A stretch of 64,000 nt of DNA from Pseudomonas sp. LFM046 (lineage in GTDB: Bacteria > Pseudomonadota > Gammaproteobacteria > Pseudomonadales > Pseudomonadaceae). The notes under the pieces were generated by a model. The model did no database searches. It saw only the letters and a program-made list of their open reading frames with translations, and had not been told where the DNA came from. Where the stretch lies: contig NZ_JYKO02000001.1 in the NCBI RefSeq assembly GCF_000949385.2, positions 954,620 through 1,018,619 on the forward strand, in the 5' to 3' direction. A program made the translations under genes and the position numbers. Of the stretch, positions 1 to 11,201 are shown in pieces (position 1 is the stretch's first letter; each line of letters opens with the position of its first letter).

Positions 1-445
1 AAAGCTACGTGGGTTGGATTGTTCGCGTTCGGCAGTGGTATCGACCAGCGCGAGTCACTCGTTACTTGCAGCTTTACCCTATCGATAGCGTTCGTAGTCA
101 TCCATGGCAGCCTTGTTCTTGAGGTCGCGCAATTATCCTGACCGTAATTGGTCAGTCAATGGCAGTACGCCATTAATTTTTCATGGCTTCAGGGTCTGGG
201 CGCCGAAAGTGGCCGACTGGTTCGTACCAATTTCCGTACCACTGCCGGCGTAAATGGGCGGAATTGAACGGAGCGGGGCGCTTTTGGTCTACGTGGTTCG
301 CGGGTTCTAGTCGCCGTGACACGCGCCCCTAATCGCAGGATAATGCCGGCTATTTTTTCAGTGGCCCGTCTGAACGGCGGGCTGGCCATAAAGCGGCTAG
401 TTTGAGCTTTGCCGCCTGAGCCTGACAACCCTGGAGTGTCTGGTT
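1..445. other. Intergenic region upstream of lptF; no gene seen
   Basis: I see no convincing coding region in either direction. The only open frames are short, lack a ribosome binding site and have no recognisable motif. In many pseudomonads pepA lies divergently upstream of lptF, but I cannot see its N-terminus here, so it either lies outside the window or is arranged differently. The right part holds the promoter described separately. Confidence 0.5.
316..344 (+). promoter_or_regulatory. Probable sigma70 promoter of lptFG
   Basis: A -35 box GTGACA (316-321), a 17-bp spacer and a -10 box GATAAT (339-344) lie about 100 bp before the lptF start. Match and spacing are good; use in vivo is inferred. 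Confidence 0.55.
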
Positions 446-1567
446 TTGATTGTCTTCCGTTATCTCTCCCGCGAGGTCCTGGTTACCCTCAGTGCGGTCA
501 GTGCCGTGCTGCTGGTGATCATCATGAGCGGCCGTTTCATCAAGTACCTGGCCCAGGCCGCACAAGGGGCCCTGGACCCCGGCGTGCTGTTCATGATCAT
601 GGGCTTCCGGATTCCCGGATTCCTCCAGCTGATCCTGCCCCTGGGGCTGTTCCTCGGCTTTTTGCTGGCCTACGGCCGGCTCTACCTCGATAGCGAAATG
701 ACCGTGCTTTCGGCCACCGGCATGAGCCAGCAGCGCCTGATGGCCTACAGCCTGGTGCCGGCTGCCCTGGTGGCCCTGCTGGTGGCCTGGCTGAGCCTGG
801 GCCTGGCGCCTCAGGGCGTGAGCCAGGTGGAGCGCATCCTCAACGAACAGGACGCCCTGACCGAACTCGATACCCTGGTGCCCGGACGCTTCCAGGCGCT
901 CAAGGGCGGCGGCCGGGTGACCTATGCCGAGACGCTTTCTCCCGATCGTGGTGAGTTGGGCGGCGTGTTCATCTCCGAGAAGCGTGTATCCCGCGAGCAG
1001 GGCAAGGACCGTGGCATCGGCGTGCTGGTGGCGGAGAAGGGCCACCAGGAGATTCAGCCGGACGGCAGCCGCTACCTGATCCTGAAGAATGGTTTCCGCT
1101 ACGACGGCAATCCGGGCAAGGCTGACTACCGCATCATCCAGTACGAAACCTACGGCGTGCTGTTGCCCAAGCCGGAAATCAGTTCCGAGATCGGCGAGCG
1201 CGAGGCGGTGTCGACGTCCGAGCTGATCGGCAGCGCCGACCCGAAATACCGGGCCGAACTGCAGTGGCGCCTGTCCATCCCGCTGCTGGTGTTCGTCGTC
1301 ACGCTGCTGGCGGTGCCGCTGTCCAGGGTCAATCCGCGCCAGGGCCGCTTCCTCAAATTGCTCCCGGCAATCCTGCTTTACATGGCTTACCTGTCCTTGC
1401 TGATCGCCGCTCGCGGCCAGCTGGATAAGGGTCGCATCCCCTTGGCTGTTGGCCTGTGGTGGGTGCATGGGATCTTCGCCGCGATTGGCTTGTTGATGTT
1501 GTATTGGGAGCCTCTGCGCCTGAAGTGGGCGGCTCGTCGTAATGCCCGTGAGGTGGCCCATGGTTAG
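446..1567 (+). CDS. lptF: LPS export ABC transporter permease LptF
   Basis: Inner-membrane subunit of the LptB2FG complex, which extracts lipopolysaccharide from the inner membrane and passes it to LptC/LptA. The 373-aa protein has the family N-terminus MIVFRYLSREVL, hydrophobic segments in its first 115 residues, a polar periplasmic middle (about 120-265, the beta-jellyroll position) and three hydrophobic helices from about 270 to 355. Translation appears to start at TTG (446), preceded by GGAG around 432; no ATG fits the family N-terminus. The stop overlaps the lptG start, as expected for coupled translation of two subunits needed in equal amounts. Confidence 0.95.
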   Translation: MIVFRYLSREVLVTLSAVSAVLLVIIMSGRFIKYLAQAAQGALDPGVLFMIMGFRIPGFLQLILPLGLFLGFLLAYGRLYLDSEMTVLSATGMSQQRLMAYSLVPAALVALLVAWLSLGLAPQGVSQVERILNEQDALTELDTLVPGRFQALKGGGRVTYAETLSPDRGELGGVFISEKRVSREQGKDRGIGVLVAEKGHQEIQPDGSRYLILKNGFRYDGNPGKADYRIIQYETYGVLLPKPEISSEIGEREAVSTSELIGSADPKYRAELQWRLSIPLLVFVVTLLAVPLSRVNPRQGRFLKLLPAILLYMAYLSLLIAARGQLDKGRIPLAVGLWWVHGIFAAIGLLMLYWEPLRLKWAARRNAREVAHG

Positions 1568-2621
1568 GTTGGATCGTTACATCGGCACCAGCGTGTTCTT
1601 TGGCATCCTCACGGTGCTGGGGGTCATCGTCAGCCTGGCGGCGCTGTTCGCGTTCATCGACGAACTGAGCGACGTGGGGGGCGATTACGACGTGTTCGCC
1701 GCAGCCTGGTACGTCTTCCTCACTCTGCCGCGACGCATCTACGACATGCTGCCCATGGCGGCGCTGATCGGCAGTCTGATCGGTCTCGGCAGCCTGGCCA
1801 GCAGCAGCGAGCTGACCGTGATGCGCGCCGCTGGCGTATCCGTTGGCCGCATCGTCTGGGCGGTCATGAAGCCCATGCTGGTGCTGATGGTGGTAGGCGT
1901 GCTGATCGGTGAGTACGCCGCCCCCTGGAGTGAGAACCTGGCTCAGGCCAATCGCGCCCTGGCCCAGGGTGGCGGCGACGCGCAGAGCTCCAAGCGCGGT
2001 CTCTGGCATCGCCAGGGCGAAGAGTTCGTGCACATCAACGCCGTGCAGCCTAACGGCGTGCTCTATGGCGTCACCCGCTATCGCTTCGATGGCGAGCGCC
2101 ACATGCAGTCGGCGAGCTTCGCCAGGCGCGCATTGTTCCAGGGTGATCACTGGCAACTGGAAGATGTGTCCACCACCCACTTCCGTGGCGACCACACCGA
2201 GGTGATGAACAATGCCAGTGAGCGTTGGGACGTCGAGCTCAATCCGCAGCTGCTGGGCACTGTGGTCATGGAGCCCGAGGCGCTGTCCATTTCCGGTCTC
2301 TGGCGCTACACCAATTACCTGGGGGAGCAGGGACTGAATAATGGCCGCTACTGGCTGGCGTTCTGGACCAAGGTACTGCAGCCGCTGGTCACCGCGGCGC
2401 TGGTGCTGATGGCGATTTCCTTCATCTTCGGCCCGCTGCGCTCGGTGACCCTGGGGCAGCGGGTGTTTACCGGCGTCGTGATCGGCTTCGTGGTGCGTAT
2501 CAGCCAGGATCTGCTGGGGCCATCCAGCCTGGTGTTCGGCTTCTCGCCGTTGTTTGCCGTGCTGGTGCCGGCGGGCGTCTGTGCCCTGGCGGGCCTCTGG
2601 CTGTTGCGACGGGCCGGCTGA
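1560..2621 (+). CDS. lptG: LPS export ABC transporter permease LptG
   Basis: Partner permease of LptF in LptB2FG. The protein has the same build: an N-terminal membrane bundle, a periplasmic domain at about 120-250 and three C-terminal helices. I place the start at the ATG at 1560 (MVRLDRYIG), which overlaps the last 8 bases of lptF; an ATG 18 bases upstream is also in frame but adds a tail not typical of the family. Overlap with lptF and a terminator just after the stop define a two-gene operon. Confidence 0.95.
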   Translation: MVRLDRYIGTSVFFGILTVLGVIVSLAALFAFIDELSDVGGDYDVFAAAWYVFLTLPRRIYDMLPMAALIGSLIGLGSLASSSELTVMRAAGVSVGRIVWAVMKPMLVLMVVGVLIGEYAAPWSENLAQANRALAQGGGDAQSSKRGLWHRQGEEFVHINAVQPNGVLYGVTRYRFDGERHMQSASFARRALFQGDHWQLEDVSTTHFRGDHTEVMNNASERWDVELNPQLLGTVVMEPEALSISGLWRYTNYLGEQGLNNGRYWLAFWTKVLQPLVTAALVLMAISFIFGPLRSVTLGQRVFTGVVIGFVVRISQDLLGPSSLVFGFSPLFAVLVPAGVCALAGLWLLRRAG

Positions 2622-2640
2622 CCGGTTTCTCGGGCAAGAA

Positions 2641-2666
2641 AAAAGCCGGCTTCTAGCCGGCTTTTT
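2641..2666. terminator. Bidirectional intrinsic terminator lptG / RDD gene
   Basis: A GCCGGC stem with loop TTCTA, flanked by A-run and T-run, sits between two converging genes and can stop transcription from both sides. Confidence 0.85.
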
Positions 2667-2673
2667 CATGGGA

Positions 2674-3171
2674 TCACTTTTTGTGCACGCCCTTGGGTAG
2701 GTGCACGACCTGGGTCTCTGAGTAGATGTCATGCCAGGTGCGCTTGTCCTTGTCCCAGAGGCTCCAGAGGAAGCCCAGTCCGAGGGCCAGCCAGGAGCCG
2801 ATGGCGATCACGAAGCGCAGAAGCGCTTGCCACAGGCTGATGGCCGAGCCGTCCTTGTTCTGCACGCGAATGCCCCAGACCTGCATGCCGAGGGTCTGGC
2901 CATTGTGAGTCCAGAATTTGGCGAAGAAGCCGAAGAGGGCGAATACCAGCAGGGTCGACAGCAATGGGTCGCCGGAAAGGGCGCCCTGATCAGCCAGCTG
3001 GCGCAGGCGTTCGCCGCCGTAGATCAGGCGCAGCACTACCTGTTGGTAGAGGAGGGTGACCACCATGAGCAGGGCGACGCAGAGCAGGAAGTCGTAGAAG
3101 ATCGCGGCGAAGCGGCGGACCAGTCCGGCTTTGGGAAAGTCGCCCTGGGGGCGCAGCTGATGTTTCGGCAT
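2674..3171 (-). CDS. RDD family membrane protein
   Basis: Small inner-membrane protein of 165 aa. It shows the family's Arg and Asp signature in the first helix (VRRFAAIFYDFLL, residues about 18-30), a second helix, and the GQTLGMQVWGIRV motif near residue 90 before two more hydrophobic segments. Family function is poorly defined; some members influence ion or osmotic homeostasis, which I cannot infer here. It converges on lptG and shares the terminator between them. Confidence 0.85.
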   Translation of the reverse strand: MPKHQLRPQGDFPKAGLVRRFAAIFYDFLLCVALLMVVTLLYQQVVLRLIYGGERLRQLADQGALSGDPLLSTLLVFALFGFFAKFWTHNGQTLGMQVWGIRVQNKDGSAISLWQALLRFVIAIGSWLALGLGFLWSLWDKDKRTWHDIYSETQVVHLPKGVHKK

Positions 3172-3226
3172 TGCGGGCTCTTGGCGAGTTGAGGGCGCGC
3201 CATTCTAGCAGTCGATTCGCGGGCAT

Positions 3227-3255
3227 AAAAAAACCCCTGATGTTTCCATCAGGGG
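3227..3255 (-). terminator. Terminator of the cold-shock gene
   Basis: A nine-base stem CCCCTGATG/CATCAGGGG with a TTTC loop. On the minus strand it is followed by a U-run encoded by the A-run at 3227-3233. It lies 20 bp after the cold-shock stop. Confidence 0.85.
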
Positions 3256-3274
3256 CTTTCGGCGAAGCTCAGGA

Positions 3275-3487
3275 TCAGTTAACGACCTGAACCTTGTCAG
3301 CCTGCATGCCTTTCTGGCCTTGAACGGCTTCGAAGGTAACCTTCTGGCCTTCTTTCAGGCTACGGAAGCCGGAGCCTTCGATAGCGCGGAAGTGAACGAA
3401 CAGATCCGGGCCGCTTTCCGGGGTGATGAAACCAAAACCTTTCTCGTCGTTGAACCACTTGACGGTGCCGGTTTGACGATTCGACAT
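3275..3487 (-). CDS. Cold-shock protein, CspA family
   Basis: Single-stranded nucleic-acid binding protein of 70 aa (a five-stranded OB fold) that melts RNA structure. RNP1 (KGFGFI) and RNP2 (LFVHF) are intact. I start at [12 protein letters not shown] with AAGGA just upstream; the frame stays open 26 codons further up, but that stretch is the untranslated leader. The long leader is typical of cold-inducible csp mRNAs. Several paralogues usually occur per genome, so I give no specific symbol. Confidence 0.93.
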   Translation of the reverse strand: MSNRQTGTVKWFNDEKGFGFITPESGPDLFVHFRAIEGSGFRSLKEGQKVTFEAVQGQKGMQADKVQVVN

Positions 3488-3688
3488 ATCTTTAATCCTT
3501 GAAACTGAAGTTGATGACAGCCTGCTGTTCACTCGCGCGGCAGAAGGGCTGGAAACTGGTTGCAAAGAGGTAAGAGAAGTCGAGCGGGATGTAGCGGATC
3601 TGGTGATCTACCGCATCAGGTCACGATTCAACAGCGACCCATGCAAACACAGTTGGCCAACTCTACGTAAGTTTTGGGGAATTGCCAA
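3488..3688 (-). promoter_or_regulatory. Promoter and long 5' leader of the cold-shock gene
   Basis: On the minus strand, TTGGCA (3683-3688) and TAGAGT (3660-3665) are separated by 17 bp, predicting a start near 3653 and a 5' UTR of about 165 nt. Long structured leaders are a known feature of csp genes and act in temperature-dependent translation; that this one does is inference. Confidence 0.55.
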
Positions 3689-3782
3689 TCCCCGAAAGGC
3701 CAAAGTTTATAGGCGGTAAATTAGGGCCCAGACAGGCGGGGATCTTAGGAGGGAAAGCCTTGGGAAGGCTTGAGGATCATCG

Positions 3783-3868
3783 TGGTGCCCCGGGAGAGAC
3801 TCGAACTCTCACTCTGTCGCCAGAAACGGATTTTGAATCCGCCGCGTCTACCATTCCGCCACCGAGGC
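3783..3868 (-). tRNA. tRNA-Leu (anticodon CAA)
   Basis: On the minus strand the 86-nt gene begins GCCTCGG and ends with an encoded CCA. The 7-bp acceptor stem closes with one G-U pair. The anticodon loop is TTCAAAA (anticodon CAA, reads UUG), the variable arm is long as in class II tRNAs, and the T loop begins TTCGA. It is not used as the attachment site of the mobile element in this window. Confidence 0.96.
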
Positions 3869-3920
3869 ACGATGGGCGCGCAGTATAGGGAGGCGCTCTG
3901 GGCCGGTCAATCCGTCTCCG

Positions 3921-3949
3921 TGGTCAGGAATGGGCATTTCCTGTACTAT
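3921..3949 (+). promoter_or_regulatory. Probable queA promoter
   Basis: TGGTCA (3921-3926), a 17-bp spacer and TACTAT (3944-3949) lie 29 bp before the queA ATG. They likely serve the queA-tgt operon. Confidence 0.45.
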
Positions 3950-3977
3950 TTGCGCCCCTGCGATACGACCCCCCACC

Positions 3978-6157
<2,180 letters not shown>

Positions 6158-6215
6158 GTCAGAGCAAGTTTCGTTCAAGACCTGGACTTTCAAATTCTTG
6201 TAACAGGAGTGCTAC

Positions 6216-6557
6216 ATGAGCTTTCTGATTCCCGCCGCCTATGCCGACGCCGCTGCACCGGCCGCCGCTGCCGGTCCCGCCGGTACTGGTTTCGAGTGGG
6301 TTTTTCTGATCGGCTTCCTGGTCATCTTCTATCTGATGATCTGGCGTCCCCAGGCCAAGCGCGCCAAGGAGCACAAGAACCTGCTCTCCGGCCTGCAGAA
6401 GGGTGACGAAGTGGTCACCTCCGGTGGCATCGCCGGCAAGGTCACCAAGGTCACCGATGACTTCGTGGTCATCGAAGTGTCCGACAGCGTCGAGCTGAAG
6501 TTCCAGAAAGGCGCTATCGCGGCAACCCTGCCGAAGGGCACCCTGAAAGCCATCTAA
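6216..6557 (+). CDS. yajC: Sec translocon accessory protein YajC
   Basis: Single-span inner-membrane protein of the SecDF-YajC complex. The 113-aa protein has an Ala-rich N-terminal periplasmic part, one transmembrane helix (FLIGFLVIFYLMIW, about residues 29-45) and a basic cytoplasmic domain with GDEVVTSGGIAGKV, typical of the family. It precedes secD and secF in the conserved order. Confidence 0.96.
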   Translation: MSFLIPAAYADAAAPAAAAGPAGTGFEWVFLIGFLVIFYLMIWRPQAKRAKEHKNLLSGLQKGDEVVTSGGIAGKVTKVTDDFVVIEVSDSVELKFQKGAIAATLPKGTLKAI

Positions 6558-6580
6558 ACGATCCATGGATCAACACCGAC

Positions 6581-6600
6581 GGGGCGCCATCAGGCGCCCC
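6581..6600 (+). other. Strong hairpin between yajC and secD
   Basis: A perfect GGGGCGCC/GGCGCCCC stem with an ATCA loop and no T-run. It is more likely an mRNA stability or attenuation hairpin than a full terminator, as secD begins 21 bp later. Confidence 0.5.
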
Positions 6601-6620
6601 GCGTCATAACGGGCGGAGTC

Positions 6621-8483
6621 ATGCTCAACAAGTACCCACTGTGGAAATATCTGCTGATCCTGGCGGTGCTGGCGATCGGCCTGGTCTATTCCGCACCCAA
6701 TCTCTATCCAGACGATCCGGCGATCCAGATCAGCGGCGCCAGCACCGCGCTGAAGATTCAGCAGTCCGATCTGGACAAGGCCACTGAGGCCCTGAAGCAG
6801 TCCGGCATTGAACTCAAGTCCGCCAGCATCAGTGAGCGCGGCGGCCTGCTGCGTCTGAACAAGCTGGGTGACCAGTTGCCGGCCAAGGATATTGTCCGCA
6901 AGGCTCTGGGCGACGACTACGTGGTGGCCCTGAACCTGGCCCCCACCACTCCGAATTGGCTGCGCAAGCTCGGCGCCTCGCCGATGAAGCTCGGCCTGGA
7001 CCTCTCCGGTGGCGTGCACTTCCTGCTGGAAGTGGACATGGAGAAGGCCGTCGATGCGCGCCTGAAGATCTATGAGGGCGAAGTCCGCACCCTGCTGCGC
7101 AAGGAGCGTGTCCGCTACCGTAGCCTGCCGGCCCAGGAAAATGGCTTCCAGCTCGGTTTCACCGACCAGGAGTCTCTGGATAAGGCACAGTCGCTGATCC
7201 GCAAGAGCTTCACCGATTTCAACCTGACCACCACTGCGCGTGGCGATCAGCAGGTCCTGCAACTGGTGCTGACCCAGGCCAAGCTGGCGGAAATCCGCGA
7301 GTACTCCATCAAGCAGAACCTGACCACCGTCCGTAACCGCGTCAACGAGCTGGGCGTGGCCGAGCCGCTGGTGCAGCGCCAGGGCGCCAACCGCATCGTG
7401 GTGGAACTGCCGGGTGTGCAGGACACCGCCGAAGCCAAGCGTATTCTCGGCAAGACCGCCAACCTGGAATTCCGCCTGGCCGCCGAGGCCACTGCCAGCA
7501 AGGCGTCGACCGAGTCCTTCGAGTTCCGCGAGGCGGGCCGTCCGCCGGTGGCGCTGGAGCGTAGCCTGATCATCACCGGTGACCAGGTGACCGATGCCCA
7601 GGCCAGCTACGACGAGAACGGTCGCCCGCAGGTGAACATCCGTCTCGACGGCCACGGCGGTGAACTGATGAGCCGCGCTACCCGCAACAACGTCGGTCGT
7701 AGCATGGCGGTTATCTTCATCGAGCAGCGCCCGATCACTCGTTACGTGACTCAGGACGTCGATGGCGTCCAGAAGGAAGTGGCGGTACAGAGCTTCAAGG
7801 AAGAGAAGAAGATCATCAGCCTCGCGACCATCCAGTCGCCGCTGGGCAGTCAGTTCCGCATCACTGGCCTGAACGGCCAGGGTGAGTCCTCCGAACTGGC
7901 CCTGCTGCTGCGCGCTGGTGGCCTGGCTGCACCGATGTACTTCGCCGAAGAACGCACCATCGGCCCGAGCCTGGGTGCCGAGAACATCGTCAAGGGTATC
8001 GAGTCCACCGAGTGGGCGATGGTCTTCGTGTCGTTGTTCATCATGGCCATCTACCGCTTCTTCGGCTTCCTGGCCACCATCGCCCTGGCGTTCAACCTGG
8101 TGCTGTTGGTGGGCCTGATGTCGGTGATCGGTGCGACCCTGACCCTGCCGGGTATCGCCGGTATCGTGCTGACGCTCGGCATGGCGGTGGACGCCAACGT
8201 GCTGATCTACTCGCGTATCCGCGAGGAGCTGAACAACGGCATGTCGGTGCAGCGTGCGATCCACGAAGGCTTCGACCGCGCCTACACCGCGATCGTCGAC
8301 AGTAACCTCACCACCCTGCTGGTGGGCGGCATCCTGTTCGCCCTCGGTACCGGTCCGATCAAGGGCTTCGCCGTGACCATGTCGCTGGGCATCATCACCT
8401 CGATGTTCACCGCCATCATGTTCACTCGCGGCATGGTCAACCTGATCTTCGGTGGCCGCAACTTCAAGAAACTGTGGATTTGA
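6621..8483 (+). CDS. secD: Protein translocase subunit SecD
   Basis: Uses the proton gradient to pull preproteins out of the SecYEG channel at the periplasmic side. The 620-aa RND-type protein has an N-terminal helix, a large periplasmic region (about 30-440) starting with the LGLDLSGGVHFLLEVD block, and five C-terminal helices with GIVLTLGMAVDANVLIYSRI. Length agrees with the family. It is followed by secF with 8 bp between. Confidence 0.97.
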   Translation: MLNKYPLWKYLLILAVLAIGLVYSAPNLYPDDPAIQISGASTALKIQQSDLDKATEALKQSGIELKSASISERGGLLRLNKLGDQLPAKDIVRKALGDDYVVALNLAPTTPNWLRKLGASPMKLGLDLSGGVHFLLEVDMEKAVDARLKIYEGEVRTLLRKERVRYRSLPAQENGFQLGFTDQESLDKAQSLIRKSFTDFNLTTTARGDQQVLQLVLTQAKLAEIREYSIKQNLTTVRNRVNELGVAEPLVQRQGANRIVVELPGVQDTAEAKRILGKTANLEFRLAAEATASKASTESFEFREAGRPPVALERSLIITGDQVTDAQASYDENGRPQVNIRLDGHGGELMSRATRNNVGRSMAVIFIEQRPITRYVTQDVDGVQKEVAVQSFKEEKKIISLATIQSPLGSQFRITGLNGQGESSELALLLRAGGLAAPMYFAEERTIGPSLGAENIVKGIESTEWAMVFVSLFIMAIYRFFGFLATIALAFNLVLLVGLMSVIGATLTLPGIAGIVLTLGMAVDANVLIYSRIREELNNGMSVQRAIHEGFDRAYTAIVDSNLTTLLVGGILFALGTGPIKGFAVTMSLGIITSMFTAIMFTRGMVNLIFGGRNFKKLWI

Positions 8484-8491
8484 GGCCTGCC

Positions 8492-9406
8492 ATGATCAAG
8501 TCAACCATTCGTTTCATGGCGATACGCAACGTTGCGTTCGCCATCACTGTGATCATCAGCCTGATCGGTATCGGCAGCCTGTTCGTCAAGGGCCTGAACT
8601 TTGGCCTGGACTTCACCGGCGGCACCTTGATCGAGTTGTCCTACGAGAAGCCCGCGAATCTGGAGCTGATCAAGCAGGAGCTCGGCCAGGTGGGCTACGA
8701 AGAGGCTGTGGTGCAGAGCTTCGGCGCGTCCACCGACGTGCTGGTGCGTCTGGCTGGCGAAGACCCGCAGCTGGGCAACAAGGTTGCCGAGTCGCTGCGC
8801 AAGGTGGACGCCGAGAGCAAGTTCGAGCTCAAGCGTGTGGAATTCGTCGGCCCGCAGGTCGGTGAAGAGCTGCGCGACCAGGGCGGCCTGGCCATGCTGC
8901 TGGCCCTGGGCGGCATCCTGTTGTACCTGGCCTTCCGCTTCCAGTGGAAGTTCGGTGTGGGCGCCGTGGCCTCGCTGGTTCACGACGTGACCGTCACCCT
9001 GGGCATCCTGGCGTTCTTCCAGATTCCCTTCGACCTCACCGTGCTGGCCGCGGTCCTGGCGATGATCGGTTACTCGCTGAACGACACCATCATCATCTTC
9101 GACCGTATCCGTGAGAACTTCCGTGTGCTGCGTCGGGCCGACCTGATCGAGAACATCGACGTGTCCTGCACCCAGACCCTGCTGCGGACCATTGCTACCT
9201 CGGTCTCCACGGCTCTGGCTCTGTTCGCGCTGCTGCTGTTCGGTGGCGACAGCCTGCATGGCTTCGCCCTGTCGCTGCTGGTGGGTGTGGTGGTCGGTAC
9301 TTACTCCTCCATTTACATCAGTGCCCCGGTGCTGATCTGGCTGAAGCTGACCTCCGAGGATCTGATTCCGCCGGCAAACACTGCCGAAGCGGACAATCGT
9401 CCCTGA
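8492..9406 (+). CDS. secF: Protein translocase subunit SecF
   Basis: Partner of SecD. The 304-aa protein has an N-terminal helix, the LNFGLDFTGGTLIE motif, a short periplasmic domain and five C-terminal helices including MIGYSLNDTIIIFDRIRE. I use the ATG at 8492 (MIKSTIRFMAIRN); a GTG 18 bases upstream would overlap secD and is less likely. Confidence 0.96.
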   Translation: MIKSTIRFMAIRNVAFAITVIISLIGIGSLFVKGLNFGLDFTGGTLIELSYEKPANLELIKQELGQVGYEEAVVQSFGASTDVLVRLAGEDPQLGNKVAESLRKVDAESKFELKRVEFVGPQVGEELRDQGGLAMLLALGGILLYLAFRFQWKFGVGAVASLVHDVTVTLGILAFFQIPFDLTVLAAVLAMIGYSLNDTIIIFDRIRENFRVLRRADLIENIDVSCTQTLLRTIATSVSTALALFALLLFGGDSLHGFALSLLVGVVVGTYSSIYISAPVLIWLKLTSEDLIPPANTAEADNRP

Positions 9407-9425
9407 GGCGATTCGGCTCTGCACA

Positions 9426-9451
9426 CAAGGCCTGGCTTTTGCCGGGCCTTG
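9426..9451 (+). terminator. Probable terminator of the sec operon
   Basis: CAAGGCC and GGCCTTG form a long stem around a TTTT loop 20 bp after secF. The U-tract after it is weak. Confidence 0.55.
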
Positions 9452-9585
9452 TCGTTTCCGGTGGGTGGGACTGACGTCCCATTTGTCGGAATATTCGTAC
9501 GGAACTGGGAACTTGGTGTTTTTACGTCTATCCAAGGCTGGGAGTAGGGCCTCAATGCCCGCCAAGGAAGAGTCAGGAGGTTCAT

Positions 9586-10173
9586 GTGAACAAGTCGATG
9601 CTCGTCGGTGCTGTTTTGGGTGCGGTTGGTGTGACTGCCGGCGGCGCCGTGGCCACCTACAACCTTGTAGGGAATAGCGGTCCGGAATACGCCGAAGTGC
9701 TCGCTGTCCAGCCGATCAGTGAAACCATCAAGACCCCGCGTGAGGTCTGCAATGACGTGGCGGTGACCCGTCAGCGTCCGGTCAAGGATCAGCATCAGAT
9801 CGCCGGTACTGTCATCGGTGCGGTGGCAGGTGGTCTGCTGGGCAACCAGATCGGTGGTGGTAGCGGCAAGAAGATCGCGACCGTCGCCGGTGCGGTGGGT
9901 GGTGGCTACGCCGGTAACAAGGTGCAGGAGCACATGCAGGAGAGCGACACCTACACCACCACCGAAACCCGTTGCAAGACCGTCACCGACACCAGTCAGA
10001 AGGTGGTGGGTTATGACGTGAGGTATCAGGTGGATGGCAAGGTTGGCCAGGTTCGCATGGACCACGACCCGGGTCGTCAGATTCCGGTTACCAAGGACGG
10101 TCAACTGATCCTGACCCAGCAGGGTGGTGGTGTGCAGCCGCAAGGTAGTGGTGTTGCGGGCGTGCAGCAGTAA
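9586..10173 (+). CDS. Glycine-zipper 2TM domain envelope protein
   Basis: A 195-aa protein with an N-terminal hydrophobic segment (MLVGAVLGAVGVTAGGAVA) and a glycine zipper at about residues 73-105 (GTVIGAVAGGLLGNQIGGG and AGAVGGGYAGNKV), as in Rick_17kDa/SlyB-like envelope proteins. The C-terminal part is beta-rich and Gln/Gly-rich at the end. GTG start with a perfect AGGAGG six bases upstream. A role in envelope integrity is family-level inference. It sits alone between two terminators. Confidence 0.8.
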   Translation: MNKSMLVGAVLGAVGVTAGGAVATYNLVGNSGPEYAEVLAVQPISETIKTPREVCNDVAVTRQRPVKDQHQIAGTVIGAVAGGLLGNQIGGGSGKKIATVAGAVGGGYAGNKVQEHMQESDTYTTTETRCKTVTDTSQKVVGYDVRYQVDGKVGQVRMDHDPGRQIPVTKDGQLILTQQGGGVQPQGSGVAGVQQ

Positions 10174-10189
10174 GCTGTCCCCCAGAACG

Positions 10190-10218
10190 AAAAAACCCGG
10201 CCAATGGCCGGGTTTTTT
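10190..10218. terminator. Bidirectional terminator glycine-zipper gene / suhB
   Basis: ACCCGGCC/GGCCGGGT stem with an AATG loop, flanked by A6 and T6, between convergent genes. Confidence 0.9.
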
Positions 10219-10235
10219 GTGGGTGTGTAAAGCGA

Positions 10236-11051
10236 TCAGCGCTTCAGCGACGGCGGCAGGTGCGGCTGGATGGCGGTCAGCACAGCCTTGAAGCACTTGG
10301 TGTTGCCGGCTACCACGTGGCCCTTCTCGAGGAAGTCGTGACCGCCGGTGAAGTCGCTCACCAGGCCGCCGGCTTCCTGCACCAGCAGGGCGCCCGCTGC
10401 CATGTCCCACTCGGACAGGCCGAATTCCCAGAACGCGTCGAAACGGCCGGCAGCCACATAGGCGAGGTCCAGGCTGGCGGAGCCGGCGCGGCGGATGCCG
10501 GCGGTCTGGCCCACCAGGCTGCGGAACATGCCCAGGTAGCTGTCGAGGTTGTCCAACTGGTTTTCGCGGAAGGGGAAGCCGGTACCCAGCAGGGCGCCTT
10601 CCAGGCTCTTGCGCGGGCTGACGCGCAGGCGACGCCCGTTGAGGGCGGCGCCACGGCCGCGGCTGGCGGTGAATTCTTCCTGGCGGACCGGGTCGAGGAC
10701 CACGGCGTGCTCCAGGCGGCCCTTGTACTTGCAGGCGATGCTCACGGCGAAGTGCGGAACACCGCGGATGAAGTTGGTGGTGCCGTCCAGCGGATCGATG
10801 ATCCACAGGTAGTCAGCGCCTTCGCCCTTGCCTTCCAGCAGACCGCCTTCCTCGCCGAGAATGCCGTGATTCGGGTAGGCCTTGCGCAGGGCCTGCACGA
10901 TGGACAGTTCGGCAGCGCGATCGACCTCGGTGACGTAGTCCTTTGCGTCCTTCTCGTTGACGGAGATAACGTCCAGGCGTTCGATCGAGCGGAAAATCAG
11001 TTCACCGGCGCTGCGAGCGGCGCGCAGGGCGATATTCAGCATGGGCTGCAT
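10236..11051 (-). CDS. suhB: Inositol-1-monophosphatase family protein SuhB
   Basis: Mg-dependent phosphatase fold. In enterobacteria SuhB also joins the rRNA antitermination complex. The 271-aa protein starts at MQPMLNIALRAARSAGE with AGGTGA upstream. Metal-binding motifs are complete: EE near residue 67, IDPLDGTTNF and WDMAAGALLVQEAGG. Divergent from trmJ with a 150-bp shared upstream region. Confidence 0.94.
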   Translation of the reverse strand: MQPMLNIALRAARSAGELIFRSIERLDVISVNEKDAKDYVTEVDRAAELSIVQALRKAYPNHGILGEEGGLLEGKGEGADYLWIIDPLDGTTNFIRGVPHFAVSIACKYKGRLEHAVVLDPVRQEEFTASRGRGAALNGRRLRVSPRKSLEGALLGTGFPFRENQLDNLDSYLGMFRSLVGQTAGIRRAGSASLDLAYVAAGRFDAFWEFGLSEWDMAAGALLVQEAGGLVSDFTGGHDFLEKGHVVAGNTKCFKAVLTAIQPHLPPSLKR

Positions 11052-11201
11052 GGGGGATTCACCTGGGTCGTTAAAGAAGAAAGCCGCACATGGTATCAGA
11101 AAAAGGTTTTGGTCGTCAGGGGAGGCTGCGTGATTCGTGGCGTCGGAAGGGACCCTCCGGTAATATCCGCTCCCTTGACGTTCCGCTGAGAGACTAGAGC
11201 G

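Noticed and set aside
1-445. pepA expected upstream of lptF
   Set aside because: No frame in either direction shows the PepA N-terminus, so I do not annotate it.
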